A stretch of 64,000 nt of DNA, from contig NZ_BMMW01000002.1 of assembly GCF_014646135.1 (NCBI RefSeq), positions 1,178,001 through 1,242,000 of the forward strand, written 5' to 3'. Origin of the DNA: Nocardia camponoti (GTDB taxonomy: Bacteria > Actinomycetota > Actinomycetes > Mycobacteriales > Mycobacteriaceae). The position numbers and the translations under genes were made by a program. This document shows, in pieces, positions 34,327 through 43,445 of this stretch. The notes beneath the pieces were generated by a model. It was given only the letters and a program-made list of their open reading frames with translations, made no database searches and was not told where the DNA came from. Each line of letters begins with the position of its first letter. The stretch's first letter is position 1.

Positions 34327-35709
34327 GTGACCACCACTGGCGATCGCGCGCAAACCGAGTTCTCCCCCGAGCCGCCCGGTGAAGATTTCGGCCGTCAACC
34401 ACCCCACGACATGGCTGCTGAGCAGTCGGTACTCGGTGGCATGCTGCTGTCGAAAGACGCCATCGCCGACGTTGTCGAGGTGCTGCGCCCTGGCGATTTC
34501 TACCGTCCCGCGCACCAGGCCGTTTACGACACCATTCTTGATCTGTACGGCCGTGGTGAGCCCGCCGACCCGGTTACCGTCTCGGCCGGCCTTGAGCGCC
34601 GTGGCGAGCTCAAACGCATCGGTGGCCCGCCGTATCTGGTGACTTTGACCCAGACCGTCCCGACGGCGGCGAACGCCGGTTTCTACGCCGAGATCGTCGC
34701 TGAGAAGGCGATTCTGCGCCGCCTTGTCGAGGCGGGTACCCGCATCGTGCAGTACGGCTACGCGGGCGCTGACGGCCAGGACATCGCCGAGGTGGTCGAC
34801 CGGGCACAGGCCGAGATTTACGAGGTCACCGAGCGACGGACCACCGAAGACTTCACGCCCCTTGAAGAACTGTTGCAGCCGACGATGGACGAGATCGACT
34901 CGATCGCGTCGCGGGGCGGCATTTCGCTTGGTGTGCCGACTGGGTTCACCGAATTGGATGAGCTGACGAACGGGTTGCACCCGGGCCAGATGATTATCGT
35001 CGCCGCGCGGCCTGGTGTTGGTAAATCGACGCTCGGCATGGACTTCATGCGCAGTTGCTCGATTAAGCATGGGCTGGCCAGCGTCATCTTCTCGCTCGAA
35101 ATGAGTCGCACGGAAATTGTCATGCGTCTCCTTTCTGCCGAGGCCAAAATTAAACTTGGCGATATGCGCGCGGGACGTATGAGCGACGACGACTGGACCA
35201 AGCTCGCGCGCCGCATGAGCGAGATTTCGGAAGCGCCGCTGTTCGTTGATGATTCGCCGAACCTCACGATGATGGAGATTCGGGCGAAGGCGCGGCGACT
35301 CAAGCAGCGACACGATCTCAAGCTCGTTGTTGTCGACTACCTCCAGCTGATGACCTCGGGTAAGAAGGTCGAATCGCGTCAGCAGGAAGTTTCGGAATTC
35401 TCGCGAAACCTGAAACTGCTCGCGAAGGAACTTGAGGTTCCGGTCATCGCGATTTCGCAGCTGAACCGTGGTCCTGAGCAGCGAACCGATAAGCGACCGA
35501 TGGTCTCCGATCTTCGCGAATCGGGCAGTCTTGAACAGGATGCGGATATGGTCATCCTGTTGCACCGCCCCGATGCATTTGAGCGCGACGACCCACGCGG
35601 TGGTGAGGCCGACTTGATTGTTGGTAAGCACCGTAATGGTCCGACCGCGACAATTACGGTCGCTCACCAGCTGCACTTGAGTCGGTTCGTTGATATGGCG
35701 CGTGGGTGA
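34327..35709 (+). CDS. dnaB: Replicative DNA helicase DnaB (no intein)
   Basis: 460 aa from GTG 34327 (GAGAGGA upstream). N-terminal domain QPPHDMAAEQSVLGGMLLSKDAIADV; RecA-type ATPase with Walker A ARPGVGKST, Walker B LKLVVVDYLQLM, and C-terminal SQLNRGPEQRTDKRPMVSDLRESGSLEQDADMV. Hexameric fork helicase acting with DnaG and the loader. In M. tuberculosis an intein sits in the LRESG-C region; here the sequence runs uninterrupted with Ser in place of the splice-site Cys. Preceded by a cluster of DnaA boxes. Confidence 0.97.
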   Translation: MTTTGDRAQTEFSPEPPGEDFGRQPPHDMAAEQSVLGGMLLSKDAIADVVEVLRPGDFYRPAHQAVYDTILDLYGRGEPADPVTVSAGLERRGELKRIGGPPYLVTLTQTVPTAANAGFYAEIVAEKAILRRLVEAGTRIVQYGYAGADGQDIAEVVDRAQAEIYEVTERRTTEDFTPLEELLQPTMDEIDSIASRGGISLGVPTGFTELDELTNGLHPGQMIIVAARPGVGKSTLGMDFMRSCSIKHGLASVIFSLEMSRTEIVMRLLSAEAKIKLGDMRAGRMSDDDWTKLARRMSEISEAPLFVDDSPNLTMMEIRAKARRLKQRHDLKLVVVDYLQLMTSGKKVESRQQEVSEFSRNLKLLAKELEVPVIAISQLNRGPEQRTDKRPMVSDLRESGSLEQDADMVILLHRPDAFERDDPRGGEADLIVGKHRNGPTATITVAHQLHLSRFVDMARG

Positions 35710-35717
35710 CGCTACTC

Positions 35718-35966
35718 CTAGCGTTCGACCACTGCTCTCGCCTTCTCGATCGCCCACAGTAGGAAGTCGACTGGTACCTCGGAAATCAGTGGATCGATAG
35801 ATACTGTCGCGTCGAGCCAAGATCCCCCGTCAGGAATCAACACGACGACATGACATCCAGGCCCAGGAAGGGCCGGGTCAGTGAACTCAATCATCCGTTG
35901 ATCTGTCGTCAAATCGTCCGCAAAGACCACGGTGATCCACCGTCCCTTGAAATTTAGATCATCCAT
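35718..35966 (-). CDS. Small hypothetical protein, AT-richer gene pair (second gene)
   Basis: 82 aa from ATG 35966 (AAGGG 7 bases upstream); a TTG at 36014 overlapping the previous stop would add 16 residues. Reads as a small alpha/beta protein (FKGRWITVVFADDLTTDQRMIEF...GCHVVVLIPDGGSWLDATVSIDPL...LLWAIEKARAVVER). No family recognised. Base composition is visibly richer in A/T than the flanking dnaB and tetR genes, suggesting transfer. Probably co-transcribed with the 183-aa gene. Confidence 0.55.
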   Translation of the reverse strand: MDDLNFKGRWITVVFADDLTTDQRMIEFTDPALPGPGCHVVVLIPDGGSWLDATVSIDPLISEVPVDFLLWAIEKARAVVER

Positions 35967-36010
35967 TTTCGCGCCCTTATCTCGATCCATCATATTTATG
36001 CAGAAATCTT

Positions 36011-36562
36011 TCAAAGTTGCGGGGCTTGCCCCCGCTCACCGTGCACAATCTCGATTTCCTGTGGCTGGCCATCCAGGATGTCTATCGCGACAGACGCTAT
36101 ATCGTAAGTCCCGATTGATCGGGCGAGCCGCAGGTAAAACCACACAGCCCCATCAGAAATGCGGTAACCGTGAGCGCGAATTCGCAGGTCGCCCACAAGG
36201 TCCTTCCGTACTGCTATGCAAGCCGAATACAACCGCATGCCGAAATCTGGTGCAACAGTCCAATTTCCTGAGCCGTGCTCACCGACTCCATGTTCCCGTA
36301 ATTTCGGTTCGCGAAAAATTACCGGATGCCCGTCTGGAAACTGCTCGATGATCCCTTTGGTCAACGAAGCAATTTCAAAATAGGTCGGCGGGCCGCCGTG
36401 CTCGTCTGGTACGAGAATTCCGAAGTCAACATCCTCGCCAGACGAGCCGTATGCATCCGATCTAATCCTGATCTCGCGCCCAGAGACTAGGTTTGGAACC
36501 CACAGGTTCAGCTCGAACAGGGGCGGACCACCTGGCCACTCGCGCCTCTCAGAGATCTTCAC
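36011..36562 (-). CDS. Hypothetical protein, AT-richer gene pair (first gene)
   Basis: 183 aa, GTG start at 36562. Not recognised. Features: ELNLWVPNLVSGREIRIRSDAYGSSGEDVDFGILVPDEHGGPPTYFEI, a mostly beta-type sequence with conserved-looking aromatic and Gly positions, no signal peptide, no TM. Lower G+C than its neighbours. The size, pairing and composition resemble small accessory cargo such as immunity-type genes, but I see no motif proving this. Confidence 0.55.
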   Translation of the reverse strand: MKISERREWPGGPPLFELNLWVPNLVSGREIRIRSDAYGSSGEDVDFGILVPDEHGGPPTYFEIASLTKGIIEQFPDGHPVIFREPKLREHGVGEHGSGNWTVAPDFGMRLYSACIAVRKDLVGDLRIRAHGYRISDGAVWFYLRLARSIGTYDIASVAIDILDGQPQEIEIVHGERGQAPQL

Positions 36563-36707
36563 TATCGCTCAACGCCCAGCATTTTAGTTCCTTTGCTAAT
36601 TTGCCCTTTCAAAGTCTCGGTCCTTGGAATTTCATTCAGATCCTCGCTGGGGCTAAGCGTGCGCCGGTGTTGTCGGTGGCCGAGTGGAGTAGTCCGGCGG
36701 ACTCACG

Positions 36708-37355
36708 TCAGATTCCTCGGTCGAGCATATCCAGCAGTTGGTTGGTGAGATCGTCGAGTTGGGCGGGCTCAAGGAAGCGCAGTGGGCCGTCGATGGCCAG
36801 GTAAGCCAGGCCGTGCACGGTCGGCCATGCGAGGAATTCCGCGCCCGCACGGCTTTCGGGGGTGAGCAGGCCCGTTTCGACCAATCCGTTGAGCGCGTCG
36901 GTGAGCAGTTCGATCGCGGAGCGCCCGGTCGGGCCTGCCGCGTCGGGTTCGGCGACGGCCGACACGTCGTGTTGGGTCGCGAAAGCCGTGCGAAACAGTC
37001 CGGGTTCCTCGCGCGCGAACCGGATGTACCCCGCGCCGACGGCGCGAAAGCGCGCTCTCGCGGTGACGGTCGCATCGTCGGTCGCGGTGATCGCGTCCTG
37101 TTCGGCGGTCATCGTCGCGGCCAGCTGTGCGAGCGCGTAGCGAGCTACGGCCTGTACCAACGCTTCTCGGTCCTTGAAGTGGGTGTAGGTCGCGTTCGGT
37201 GCCACACCCGCACGTCGCGACGCCTCGCGCAGGACGATCGCCTGTGGGCCGCCGCCTTCGCGCGCCATCGCCACACCGGCCTCAAGCAGGGCTTCGCGTA
37301 GGGCACCATGCCGGTAGGTGCTTCGCTGTGCCGGTTTCGGCGCGGTGTCACTCAT
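36708..37355 (-). CDS. TetR-family transcriptional regulator
   Basis: 215 aa from ATG 37355. TetR HTH: HGALREALLEAGVAMAREGGGPQAIVLREASRRAGVAPNATYTHFKDREALVQAVARYAL, followed by an all-helical ligand-binding domain (TetR_C_33/WHG-like, with FRAVGAGYIRFAREEPGLFRTAF). Divergent from the reductase-like gene; three operator copies lie between them, one overlapping the likely promoters. It probably represses itself and the reductase in response to a small molecule. Confidence 0.93.
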   Translation of the reverse strand: MSDTAPKPAQRSTYRHGALREALLEAGVAMAREGGGPQAIVLREASRRAGVAPNATYTHFKDREALVQAVARYALAQLAATMTAEQDAITATDDATVTARARFRAVGAGYIRFAREEPGLFRTAFATQHDVSAVAEPDAAGPTGRSAIELLTDALNGLVETGLLTPESRAGAEFLAWPTVHGLAYLAIDGPLRFLEPAQLDDLTNQLLDMLDRGI

Positions 37356-37385
37356 TTCAGTTCGAACCCCTGATCGACGACGATT

Positions 37386-37456
37386 CTGGACGTTGTTCAG
37401 ATCATAACTGGACAACGTCCAGAAGTCGTGTACCTTCTCTTCTGTACAGCGTTCAG
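37386..37456. promoter_or_regulatory. Three TetR operator copies between tetR and the reductase gene
   Basis: Three 15-bp dyads of the form CTGKAC-N3-GTNCAG: CTGGACGTTGTTCAG (37386-37400), CTGGACAACGTCCAG (37408-37422, perfect) and CTGTACAGCGTTCAG (37442-37456). The first two are spaced 22 bp start to start. Confidence 0.8.
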
Positions 37457-37489
37457 ATTCCATATCGCCAGGCACACAGGAGAACTCAC

Positions 37490-38062
37490 ATGCGCACTCT
37501 GATCAGCACCGCGTTCATTTCCCTCGACGGCGTCGTTGAAGCGCCCGGCGGCGAGCCCGGGTACCGCAACTCCGGGTGGACCTTCAAGCACACCGAATTC
37601 GTCCCCGATGCCTTCGCGATCAAGGGGCGCGAACAGCAGGAAGCCAGCGCGATTCTGCTCGGCCGTACCAGTTACGAAGCGTTCAGCCCGGTGTGGCCGG
37701 ATATGGCCGACTTCGCGGAGTACAAGGAAATGCCCAAGTACGTCATTTCCACCACGCTCACCGACGATGTCTTGGTTTCGAACTGGGGTGAGACCACGAT
37801 TCTGCGCTCGCTTGACGAGGTGGCCGCCCTCAAGCAGACCGAGGGCGGGCCGATCATCGTCCACGGCAGCGCATCCTTGAACCAGGCGCTGTCCGACGCC
37901 GACCTGATCGACCGCTACCACCTGCTCGTCTTCCCGCTGCTGCTCGGTGCGGGCAAGCGCCTGTTCTCGACCGCCGACAACGACACCAAGAAGTTGGAGC
38001 TCGTCGAATCTGCGGCCTACTCGAATGGCTTGCAGCTCAACGTCTTCGACGTCGTGCGCTGA
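37490..38062 (+). CDS. Dihydrofolate reductase/RibD C-terminal family protein
   Basis: 190 aa from ATG 37490 with AGGAGA upstream. RibD_C/DHFR-like fold: MRTLISTAFISLDGVVEAPGG at the N-terminus, AILLGRTSYEAFSPVWPD (NADPH-binding Gly-Arg-Thr), KYVISTTL, and IIVHGSASLNQALSDADLIDRYHLLVFPLLLGAGKRLF. A cytosolic NADPH-dependent reductase of unknown substrate; many actinobacterial copies sit beside TetR genes and respond to xenobiotics. Divergent from tetR with three shared operators. Confidence 0.9.
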   Translation: MRTLISTAFISLDGVVEAPGGEPGYRNSGWTFKHTEFVPDAFAIKGREQQEASAILLGRTSYEAFSPVWPDMADFAEYKEMPKYVISTTLTDDVLVSNWGETTILRSLDEVAALKQTEGGPIIVHGSASLNQALSDADLIDRYHLLVFPLLLGAGKRLFSTADNDTKKLELVESAAYSNGLQLNVFDVVR

Positions 38063-38066
38063 ACCA

Positions 38067-39434
38067 CTAGGCGACGACGGCGGTTGGGGTTCGTGGCCAG
38101 TGGCGGTGGGCCTCGTCGATCACGAACTCGTGCGTGTGCTCGTAAACGCCGTCGGCCACTCGGATCGCGTCGCGCAGTTCGGCGGGGTCGATGGTTCCTG
38201 CCAGGTGGCGGTGAGTCAGGGCCGTCGGCTCGTTGCGAGGCCAAGTACGGACCGCCACCGCCGCGCCTGCGACGGCCAACGCAAGCAACACCGTCCAGGT
38301 CGTCGTGAATCCCGTTGCCGCCGTGAGCCATCCGTCGACTGGATACGTCACCAACCACGCCAAGTGCGACAGCGAGAATTGGGCAGCGAATAAAGCCGCA
38401 CGGTCGGGTGCGTGGGAGCTTCGGCGCAGGAGCTGGCCGGTCGGGGTCAAGATCGCTGCCGTTCCCCCGCCGATCAATGACCACACCGCGACCGCCGCCG
38501 GCCAGTTCCCGCCCGCAATGGTCGACAACACGATCGCACCGGTCAGCCCGGTGACCAAAGCGGTTGCGCCTGTGAGCATTACGCGACGAGCGTCGACGCG
38601 ATCCAATATCCGAGGCAATGCCAAAGCGACGATCGCAGTGCCAATCCCATTGGCCGCCAACAGCATCGCGACGTCAGTCTGTGTTCCACCCAACACGTCG
38701 CGCACGTAGTTGACCGTGTTCACCATGACCACCGCGCCCGCCGCCGCGATAACCAGGTTCAAGCCGAGCAGGCCACGCAGGCGCGGCGTCGCAGCGAAAA
38801 TGCGCATGCCAACGGCGAGACGCTTCGTGAAACTTCCCTGAGTCACCGTACGCGCGTTCGGAACCCGTGTGCTCAACACCAAAATCGACGAAACAACAAA
38901 CCCAATTGCCGTCGCTACGAATAGCCAGTTAAAGCTGATCACCATCAACGCGGCAGCCGCGAGCATAGGGCTCAGCAGCGTTTCCATTGTCGCGGCGAAT
39001 TGCGCGGCGGAAAGGGCGCGCGTGTAGTCGCGTTCGTCGGGGAGAATATCGGGAATAACCGCTTGATATGTGGGTGTGTACGCCGCCGACGCCGTCTGCA
39101 AAATCACGATGAGCACATAGATCTGCCACACCTGGTCAATAAACGGCAGCACTAACACGGCGGAAGCGCGAATAACATTGAGCCCGACCAGGAATCGCCC
39201 GCGCGAGTAGCGGTCGGCGTACGCGGCAACGACCGGTGCGACCGTGACGTACACGAGCATCTTCAACGTGAGCGCGGTACCGAGCACCGCGCCCGCGTCG
39301 GCACCGGCCAGCTCGTAGGCGAGCAAACCGAGGGCGACGGTGGTGAAACCGGTGCCGAACAGCGCGGTTAGTTGCGCGGCGAACAGCCGGACGTAGTCGC
39401 GGTTGGCGAACAGGGAACTCTGCGTGGCGCTCAT
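38067..39434 (-). CDS. MFS transporter
   Basis: 455 aa from ATG 39434 (MSATQSSLFANRDYVRLF is the typical start of this group). Twelve hydrophobic segments; MFS loop motif AAYADRYSRGRFLVGLNVIRA between TM2 and TM3. Resembles the drug-efflux-like MFS_3/enterobactin-exporter group. After TM12 it carries a ~50-residue cytosolic tail with several His residues (LTHRHLAGTI...HTHEFVIDEAHRHWP). Ends 4 bp from the converging reductase gene. Substrate unknown. Confidence 0.88.
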   Translation of the reverse strand: MSATQSSLFANRDYVRLFAAQLTALFGTGFTTVALGLLAYELAGADAGAVLGTALTLKMLVYVTVAPVVAAYADRYSRGRFLVGLNVIRASAVLVLPFIDQVWQIYVLIVILQTASAAYTPTYQAVIPDILPDERDYTRALSAAQFAATMETLLSPMLAAAALMVISFNWLFVATAIGFVVSSILVLSTRVPNARTVTQGSFTKRLAVGMRIFAATPRLRGLLGLNLVIAAAGAVVMVNTVNYVRDVLGGTQTDVAMLLAANGIGTAIVALALPRILDRVDARRVMLTGATALVTGLTGAIVLSTIAGGNWPAAVAVWSLIGGGTAAILTPTGQLLRRSSHAPDRAALFAAQFSLSHLAWLVTYPVDGWLTAATGFTTTWTVLLALAVAGAAVAVRTWPRNEPTALTHRHLAGTIDPAELRDAIRVADGVYEHTHEFVIDEAHRHWPRTPTAVVA

Positions 39435-39464
39435 GGGAACCGACGGTACGACGACGCGTCCCGT

Positions 39465-39490
39465 TTGTAAACCCCTAGGGGGTACCGGTA
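39465..39490. promoter_or_regulatory. Palindrome upstream of the MFS gene
   Basis: Core CCCCTAGGGG (39472-39481) within a G/C-run dyad, 38 bp upstream of the MFS start. Such ACCCCTAGGGG-type dyads are typical of metal or MerR-type operator sites; assignment is by appearance only. Confidence 0.35.
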
Positions 39491-39626
39491 TCCGCACCAG
39501 CAGGGCCACCTCCCGACAGGCGCGAATTGTCGCCACACCGTTGCCGAGTCGCGGACCAGAACCGTGCCTAACCCATGTGAGAATTCCACCCAGGCACGTT
39601 CGACTTCGACCCTGTGAGGTGGCGTC

Positions 39627-40004
39627 ATGTCGTTTTGGGATTTCGTGTGGTTGATCGTCATCAGCTTCGGCTTCGTGGCATACCTAATACTGCTGTTCAT
39701 CATCCTGACCGACCTGTTCCGCGACCATAAAATCAGCGGCTGGATGAAAGCGGTCTGGATTATCTTCCTGTTTATCTTCCCACTGCTCACCGCGCTCGCC
39801 TACCTAATCGTGCATGGCGGCGGCATGGCGAAACGCCAGCAAGAGGCTGCGACGGAGGCTCAGCAGCAGGAAACCGCTTACATCCGCAAAGTCGCTGGTA
39901 CGAGTCCCGCGCAGCAGATCGCCGAAGCGCAGGCGCTGCTCGACAAGGGCACGATTACCCCTGCCGAGTACGAACAGCTCAAAGCGAAAGCGCTCGCGCA
40001 CTAA
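39627..40004 (+). CDS. Small membrane protein with PLDc_N-like helices and C-terminal SHOCT domain
   Basis: 125 aa. Two TM helices (DFVWLIVISFGFVAYLILLFIIL and AVWIIFLFIFPLLTALAYLIV), a charged linker rich in Gln and Ala, and a SHOCT domain (QQIAEAQALLDKGTITPAEYEQLKAKAL). SHOCT domains are short oligomerisation modules. It converges on the TerD-TerD gene with a 4-bp overlap. Role unknown; common in actinobacterial envelopes. Confidence 0.82.
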   Translation: MSFWDFVWLIVISFGFVAYLILLFIILTDLFRDHKISGWMKAVWIIFLFIFPLLTALAYLIVHGGGMAKRQQEAATEAQQQETAYIRKVAGTSPAQQIAEAQALLDKGTITPAEYEQLKAKALAH

Positions 40005-41279
40005 TTGGCGACAAACCTCGTCAATTGCGGAACCGCCTCGCCAGGGTGCTTCGCGTTAAATGGCTCGCCGATGGCCTGCAACTTCCAATCACCGCTGCTG
40101 CGAAAGACTTTCGCCATGCTGATCGCGGTGAACGGCATTCCGCCGGTAAGGGAGTAGCGGGCCAATTCGGCATTATTCGTGCCGTCGATAAGTCGGCAAA
40201 ACGCGTTGGTGACCTGTTGGAAGGTGTGGCCCTGGTACGAGGTCACGAAGAAAAGCAGCGTTGTCACGTGGGCGGGCACGCGGGTGAGGTCGACCAGGAT
40301 CACCTCGTCGTCGCCATCGCCTTCGCCGGTGAGGTTGTCGCCTTGGTGTCGGATCGCGCCGTCTTTCGACGTCAGTTGGCCGTAGTAGACGACGTCGACA
40401 AGGGAGTTGTCGGCGTACATCGCGACTGAGGCGTCGAGATCGATTTCGATCGGACGTCGCCCGAAGAGGCCGCCGCGGGTCACCGGGTCCCAGCCCAAAC
40501 CCATGCGGATGTAGGTGAGCACGACGCCGCCTTCCTTGCGGAGGGTGACGCGCTGACCTTTCGCGAGGGAGACCGGGCGACCCTTGGCGAGGGAGACCTC
40601 GGCAGGTTGTTGCGGAGGCGGCGCGGGCGCGTACGTGGGCGGGGCGACCGGCTGGTACGGCTGCGAAGCGCCCTGTGGCGCGGAATAAGTCGGCTGTGGA
40701 CTCGGATAGGGCTGCTGAGCGGGATAGGCAGGCTGAGCTGGGTACGACGGCTGCGCTGCGACCGGCCGAGCGGGCGCATCCGCCACGCTCACCCCGTGAT
40801 CGGCGACTAGGGCCGCAAACCCCCCGGCGTACCCGTCGCCAACCGCGCGCACCTTCCACGCACCCTGCCTGCGATAAACCTCAATCGCGATGACAACCGA
40901 CTGGCTAACAAGCCCATCGATGCGGAAGTCGTAGAGCCGGTTGCCGTTGGGTTCGGTGATGCTGACGGTCGGGGCGGCGAGTGTCCCGAACGTGGCGTTT
41001 CCTTCGAGAACGACGACGGCGCGAATGCTCGCGATGCCAGCTGGCACGCGCGAAAGCGACAACGCGACCGTGCCACTTCGGCCGCCGACCACGGGATTCA
41101 CCCGCACGCCGGGGCCTTCGGGCTGGTTGTAGAAGATGAAATCGGCGTCGGTTCGCACCGTGCCTTGCTCAGTGACCAGCAGCGCGGCGAGGTCGGCGGG
41201 CGCGCCAACCTGCACCGCGATGATCAATTCGTCAGCAGCAAGCGGGCCGTTTTGGCCCCTTCACCAGTGTTTGCGACAT
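40001..41279 (-). pseudogene. TerD-TerD fusion protein with N-terminal frameshift
   Basis: Paralogue of 18757-20226: first TerD domain (ending YRRQGAWKVRAVGDGYAGG), Gln/Tyr/Pro-rich linker with PAQ and PYP repeats, second TerD domain (DLDASVAMYADNSLVDVVYYGQL...[19 protein letters not shown]). A good start exists at ATG 41279 with GGGGAGAG upstream, reading MSQTLVKG, but a run of four G (41256-41259 on the plus strand as CCCC) throws the frame to a stop after 15 codons. With three G the sequence continues QNGPLAADELIIAVQV and matches the paralogue. As written, only a TTG at 41227 could give a 408-aa truncated product. Either a true frameshift mutation or a homopolymer sequencing error. Confidence 0.75.
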
Positions 41280-41508
41280 CGCGACTCTCCCCGCGCCAAT
41301 GTGGTTGCCGCTCAACTGTACGAGAGCGCGCGCAACCGCGTTGGGCACCAAGCGAAGTCGCTGATTGGGCCGGTAACGTGACCGAGCACACCTGGTCTCG
41401 ACTTGATAGCGCCAGTAACGATGGGGTTCGGTAGACCGACATTGTTCGTGACATGCGGCCCGTCGGGGGGCCCACCACACCAGTTGGCCTTCGGAACGGG
41501 ATCAAGAC

Positions 41509-43356
41509 ATGAACCTGCGCGAATTCCTCGCGAAACACAAGATTGCCTCCGCGGTCGCCGCGCCTGCGGCACTCGGTGTCGCCGCGGTGGTCGCGGCATC
41601 GTTCGCGGTCACGTCACAGCCGCGGACCAGCGATTATGAGCTGACGACGTCGGTTACTGAGTGCCGCGAGATGGTCACCATCTCGGTTGCTGGCCGCAAC
41701 GACACGCCCGTTCAGGGCACGACGGCGATGCTGCTCGATGCCAACGGCAACCCGCTGCCCGCCGCGCTGTCGGGCGACCATTCCAGTGTCTGGGTTGACC
41801 CGGTCGTCAACGCGCCCGCAGCCGGGGTCGCCGAGGGTCAGTACGCGGCGGTTTACATCGCCTACCCGGCGGATATGTCGAGTTACGAGGACGCGGTCAA
41901 CGCTGGTGTCGCCAACACCCAACAGGTGATGCGCGAGATTTCGGTGGCGTGCCCCGACACCAAGTTCTCGATTGTTGGCTACAGCGAAGGCGCCGACGTC
42001 GTGCGACGGGTCGCTGAGGGCATCGGCAACGACAGCCCGGCCGACGGTTACGCGACCGTCGACCCGGCTGACGTGCTTGGTGTCGTGATGTTCGCCGACG
42101 CTGGTCGCAAGGCGGGCGACGGTACGTTCATCGGTGCCGCCGACCCCAACCACCCCGACAACTTCAACCAGAACTACTCGAATGGTCAGGCGCCCATTTC
42201 GGGTCAGGGTGTCACGACCGGCGGCGGCTTCGGCGCGCTGAACGGCAAGATCGCCTCGTTCTGCACCGAGGGCGACCTCACCTGCGCCGCGCCGAAGAAC
42301 ATCTCGCTGCTGCAGTTGGCAGCCAACGTTGGTCGTCAGATCAACGTCGACGACCTCCAGCGCGACGGGCTCACCCCCGCGACCGGCCAGGATGTCGCGT
42401 TCCAGCTTGGGCGCATCGCGATGGCCGCGTTCAGCGACATCGGCTCGAACCCGAACTGGATGGCGAGCGACGAAACGTTCCTTGACGTGCTGTTGAAGGT
42501 GTCGGACCCCGACTACAAGCCGGGTGTCGCGAAGCCGGTTTCCCAAGCCGACACGATTGCCGCCGAGAAGGTGTCGCCGCTGGCGTACCTGCCGCAGAAG
42601 GTGTTCAACGAGATCGTCGGGCTGATCGTGACGAACCAGAACACGATCCCGGTCGCGATGAGCGACCCGTACCAGCTGACGCTCGGCCCGAACGGGACCG
42701 GCCACCACTTCGATTACTGGCGTGATTCCGATGCCGCGAATGGCAAGCCGCTCACGTCGGCGGAGTACGCGGCGGCGTGGTTGACTAACCTCGCGCAGCA
42801 GGCCCAGGCTGGCGAGCCGGTGAACACGAAGTCCGCGCCCGCTGATGCCGACATCCAGGCCGCGCTTGTGCTGCCGCAGGTGTCGCGTGCTGAGCTCACC
42901 GCGCCGGTGGTGACGACGTCGAAGGTGCCTACGACGACTAAGGCGACCACCACGTCGAAGGCGGCGAGCACGACTAAGTCGACGACGGAGAAGGCAGCGC
43001 CGACGACGACGGTCAAGCCTGCGCCGTCGACAACGACCGATAAGTCGGTCGCGCCGAGCACGGTTGCGCCGACGACGACCGTCGCGCCGACGACAACGGT
43101 TGCCCCGACTACGACTGTCGCGCCGACGACCACGTCGGTGGAGCAAGCCCCGGCACACGCGCTGGCCCCGGCCAAGGTGAGCGTCGACCCGACGGTCGCG
43201 CCGAGCACGGTTGCTCCGACGACCGTCGCGCCTACGACGGTTGCGCCTACGACGGTTGCGCCGACTGTCGCGCCTACCACGGTGGCTCCAACGACCGTCG
43301 CGCCGACCACCACGGTTGACCCGACAACTACAACGGACGCGCCGCCCGCGCCGTAG
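41509..43356 (+). CDS. Cutinase-family secreted esterase with Thr/Pro repeat tail
   Basis: 615 aa. Signal-type N-terminus with hydrophobic segment (ASAVAAPAALGVAAVVAASFAV). Alpha/beta-hydrolase of the cutinase family: nucleophile in VGYSEGADV (near residue 155-160), catalytic Asp in CTEGDLTC flanked by two cysteines (near 251-258), and His in GHHFDYW (near 397). The domain is larger than the ~200-aa fungal cutinases, as in mycobacterial Culp/CUT proteins. The last ~140 residues are Thr/Pro/Ala-rich with tandem VAPTT units, which resembles a glycosylatable wall-spanning stalk. Probably acts on lipid esters outside the cell. Followed by a strong terminator. Confidence 0.88.
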   Translation: MNLREFLAKHKIASAVAAPAALGVAAVVAASFAVTSQPRTSDYELTTSVTECREMVTISVAGRNDTPVQGTTAMLLDANGNPLPAALSGDHSSVWVDPVVNAPAAGVAEGQYAAVYIAYPADMSSYEDAVNAGVANTQQVMREISVACPDTKFSIVGYSEGADVVRRVAEGIGNDSPADGYATVDPADVLGVVMFADAGRKAGDGTFIGAADPNHPDNFNQNYSNGQAPISGQGVTTGGGFGALNGKIASFCTEGDLTCAAPKNISLLQLAANVGRQINVDDLQRDGLTPATGQDVAFQLGRIAMAAFSDIGSNPNWMASDETFLDVLLKVSDPDYKPGVAKPVSQADTIAAEKVSPLAYLPQKVFNEIVGLIVTNQNTIPVAMSDPYQLTLGPNGTGHHFDYWRDSDAANGKPLTSAEYAAAWLTNLAQQAQAGEPVNTKSAPADADIQAALVLPQVSRAELTAPVVTTSKVPTTTKATTTSKAASTTKSTTEKAAPTTTVKPAPSTTTDKSVAPSTVAPTTTVAPTTTVAPTTTVAPTTTSVEQAPAHALAPAKVSVDPTVAPSTVAPTTVAPTTVAPTTVAPTVAPTTVAPTTVAPTTTVDPTTTTDAPPAP

Positions 43357-43372
43357 TAGGCGGCAAGCTACG

Positions 43373-43409
43373 AGCCCGGGCACGGATTTGCTTCCGTGCC
43401 CGGGCTTTT
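43373..43409 (+). terminator. Terminator after the cutinase gene
   Basis: 14-bp perfect stem (43373-43386 with 43393-43406) then TTTTC. Classic rho-independent signal. Confidence 0.85.
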
Positions 43410-43445
43410 CGCTTTGGTAGCGCAACCAGGTGGTTGCGAAAAACG

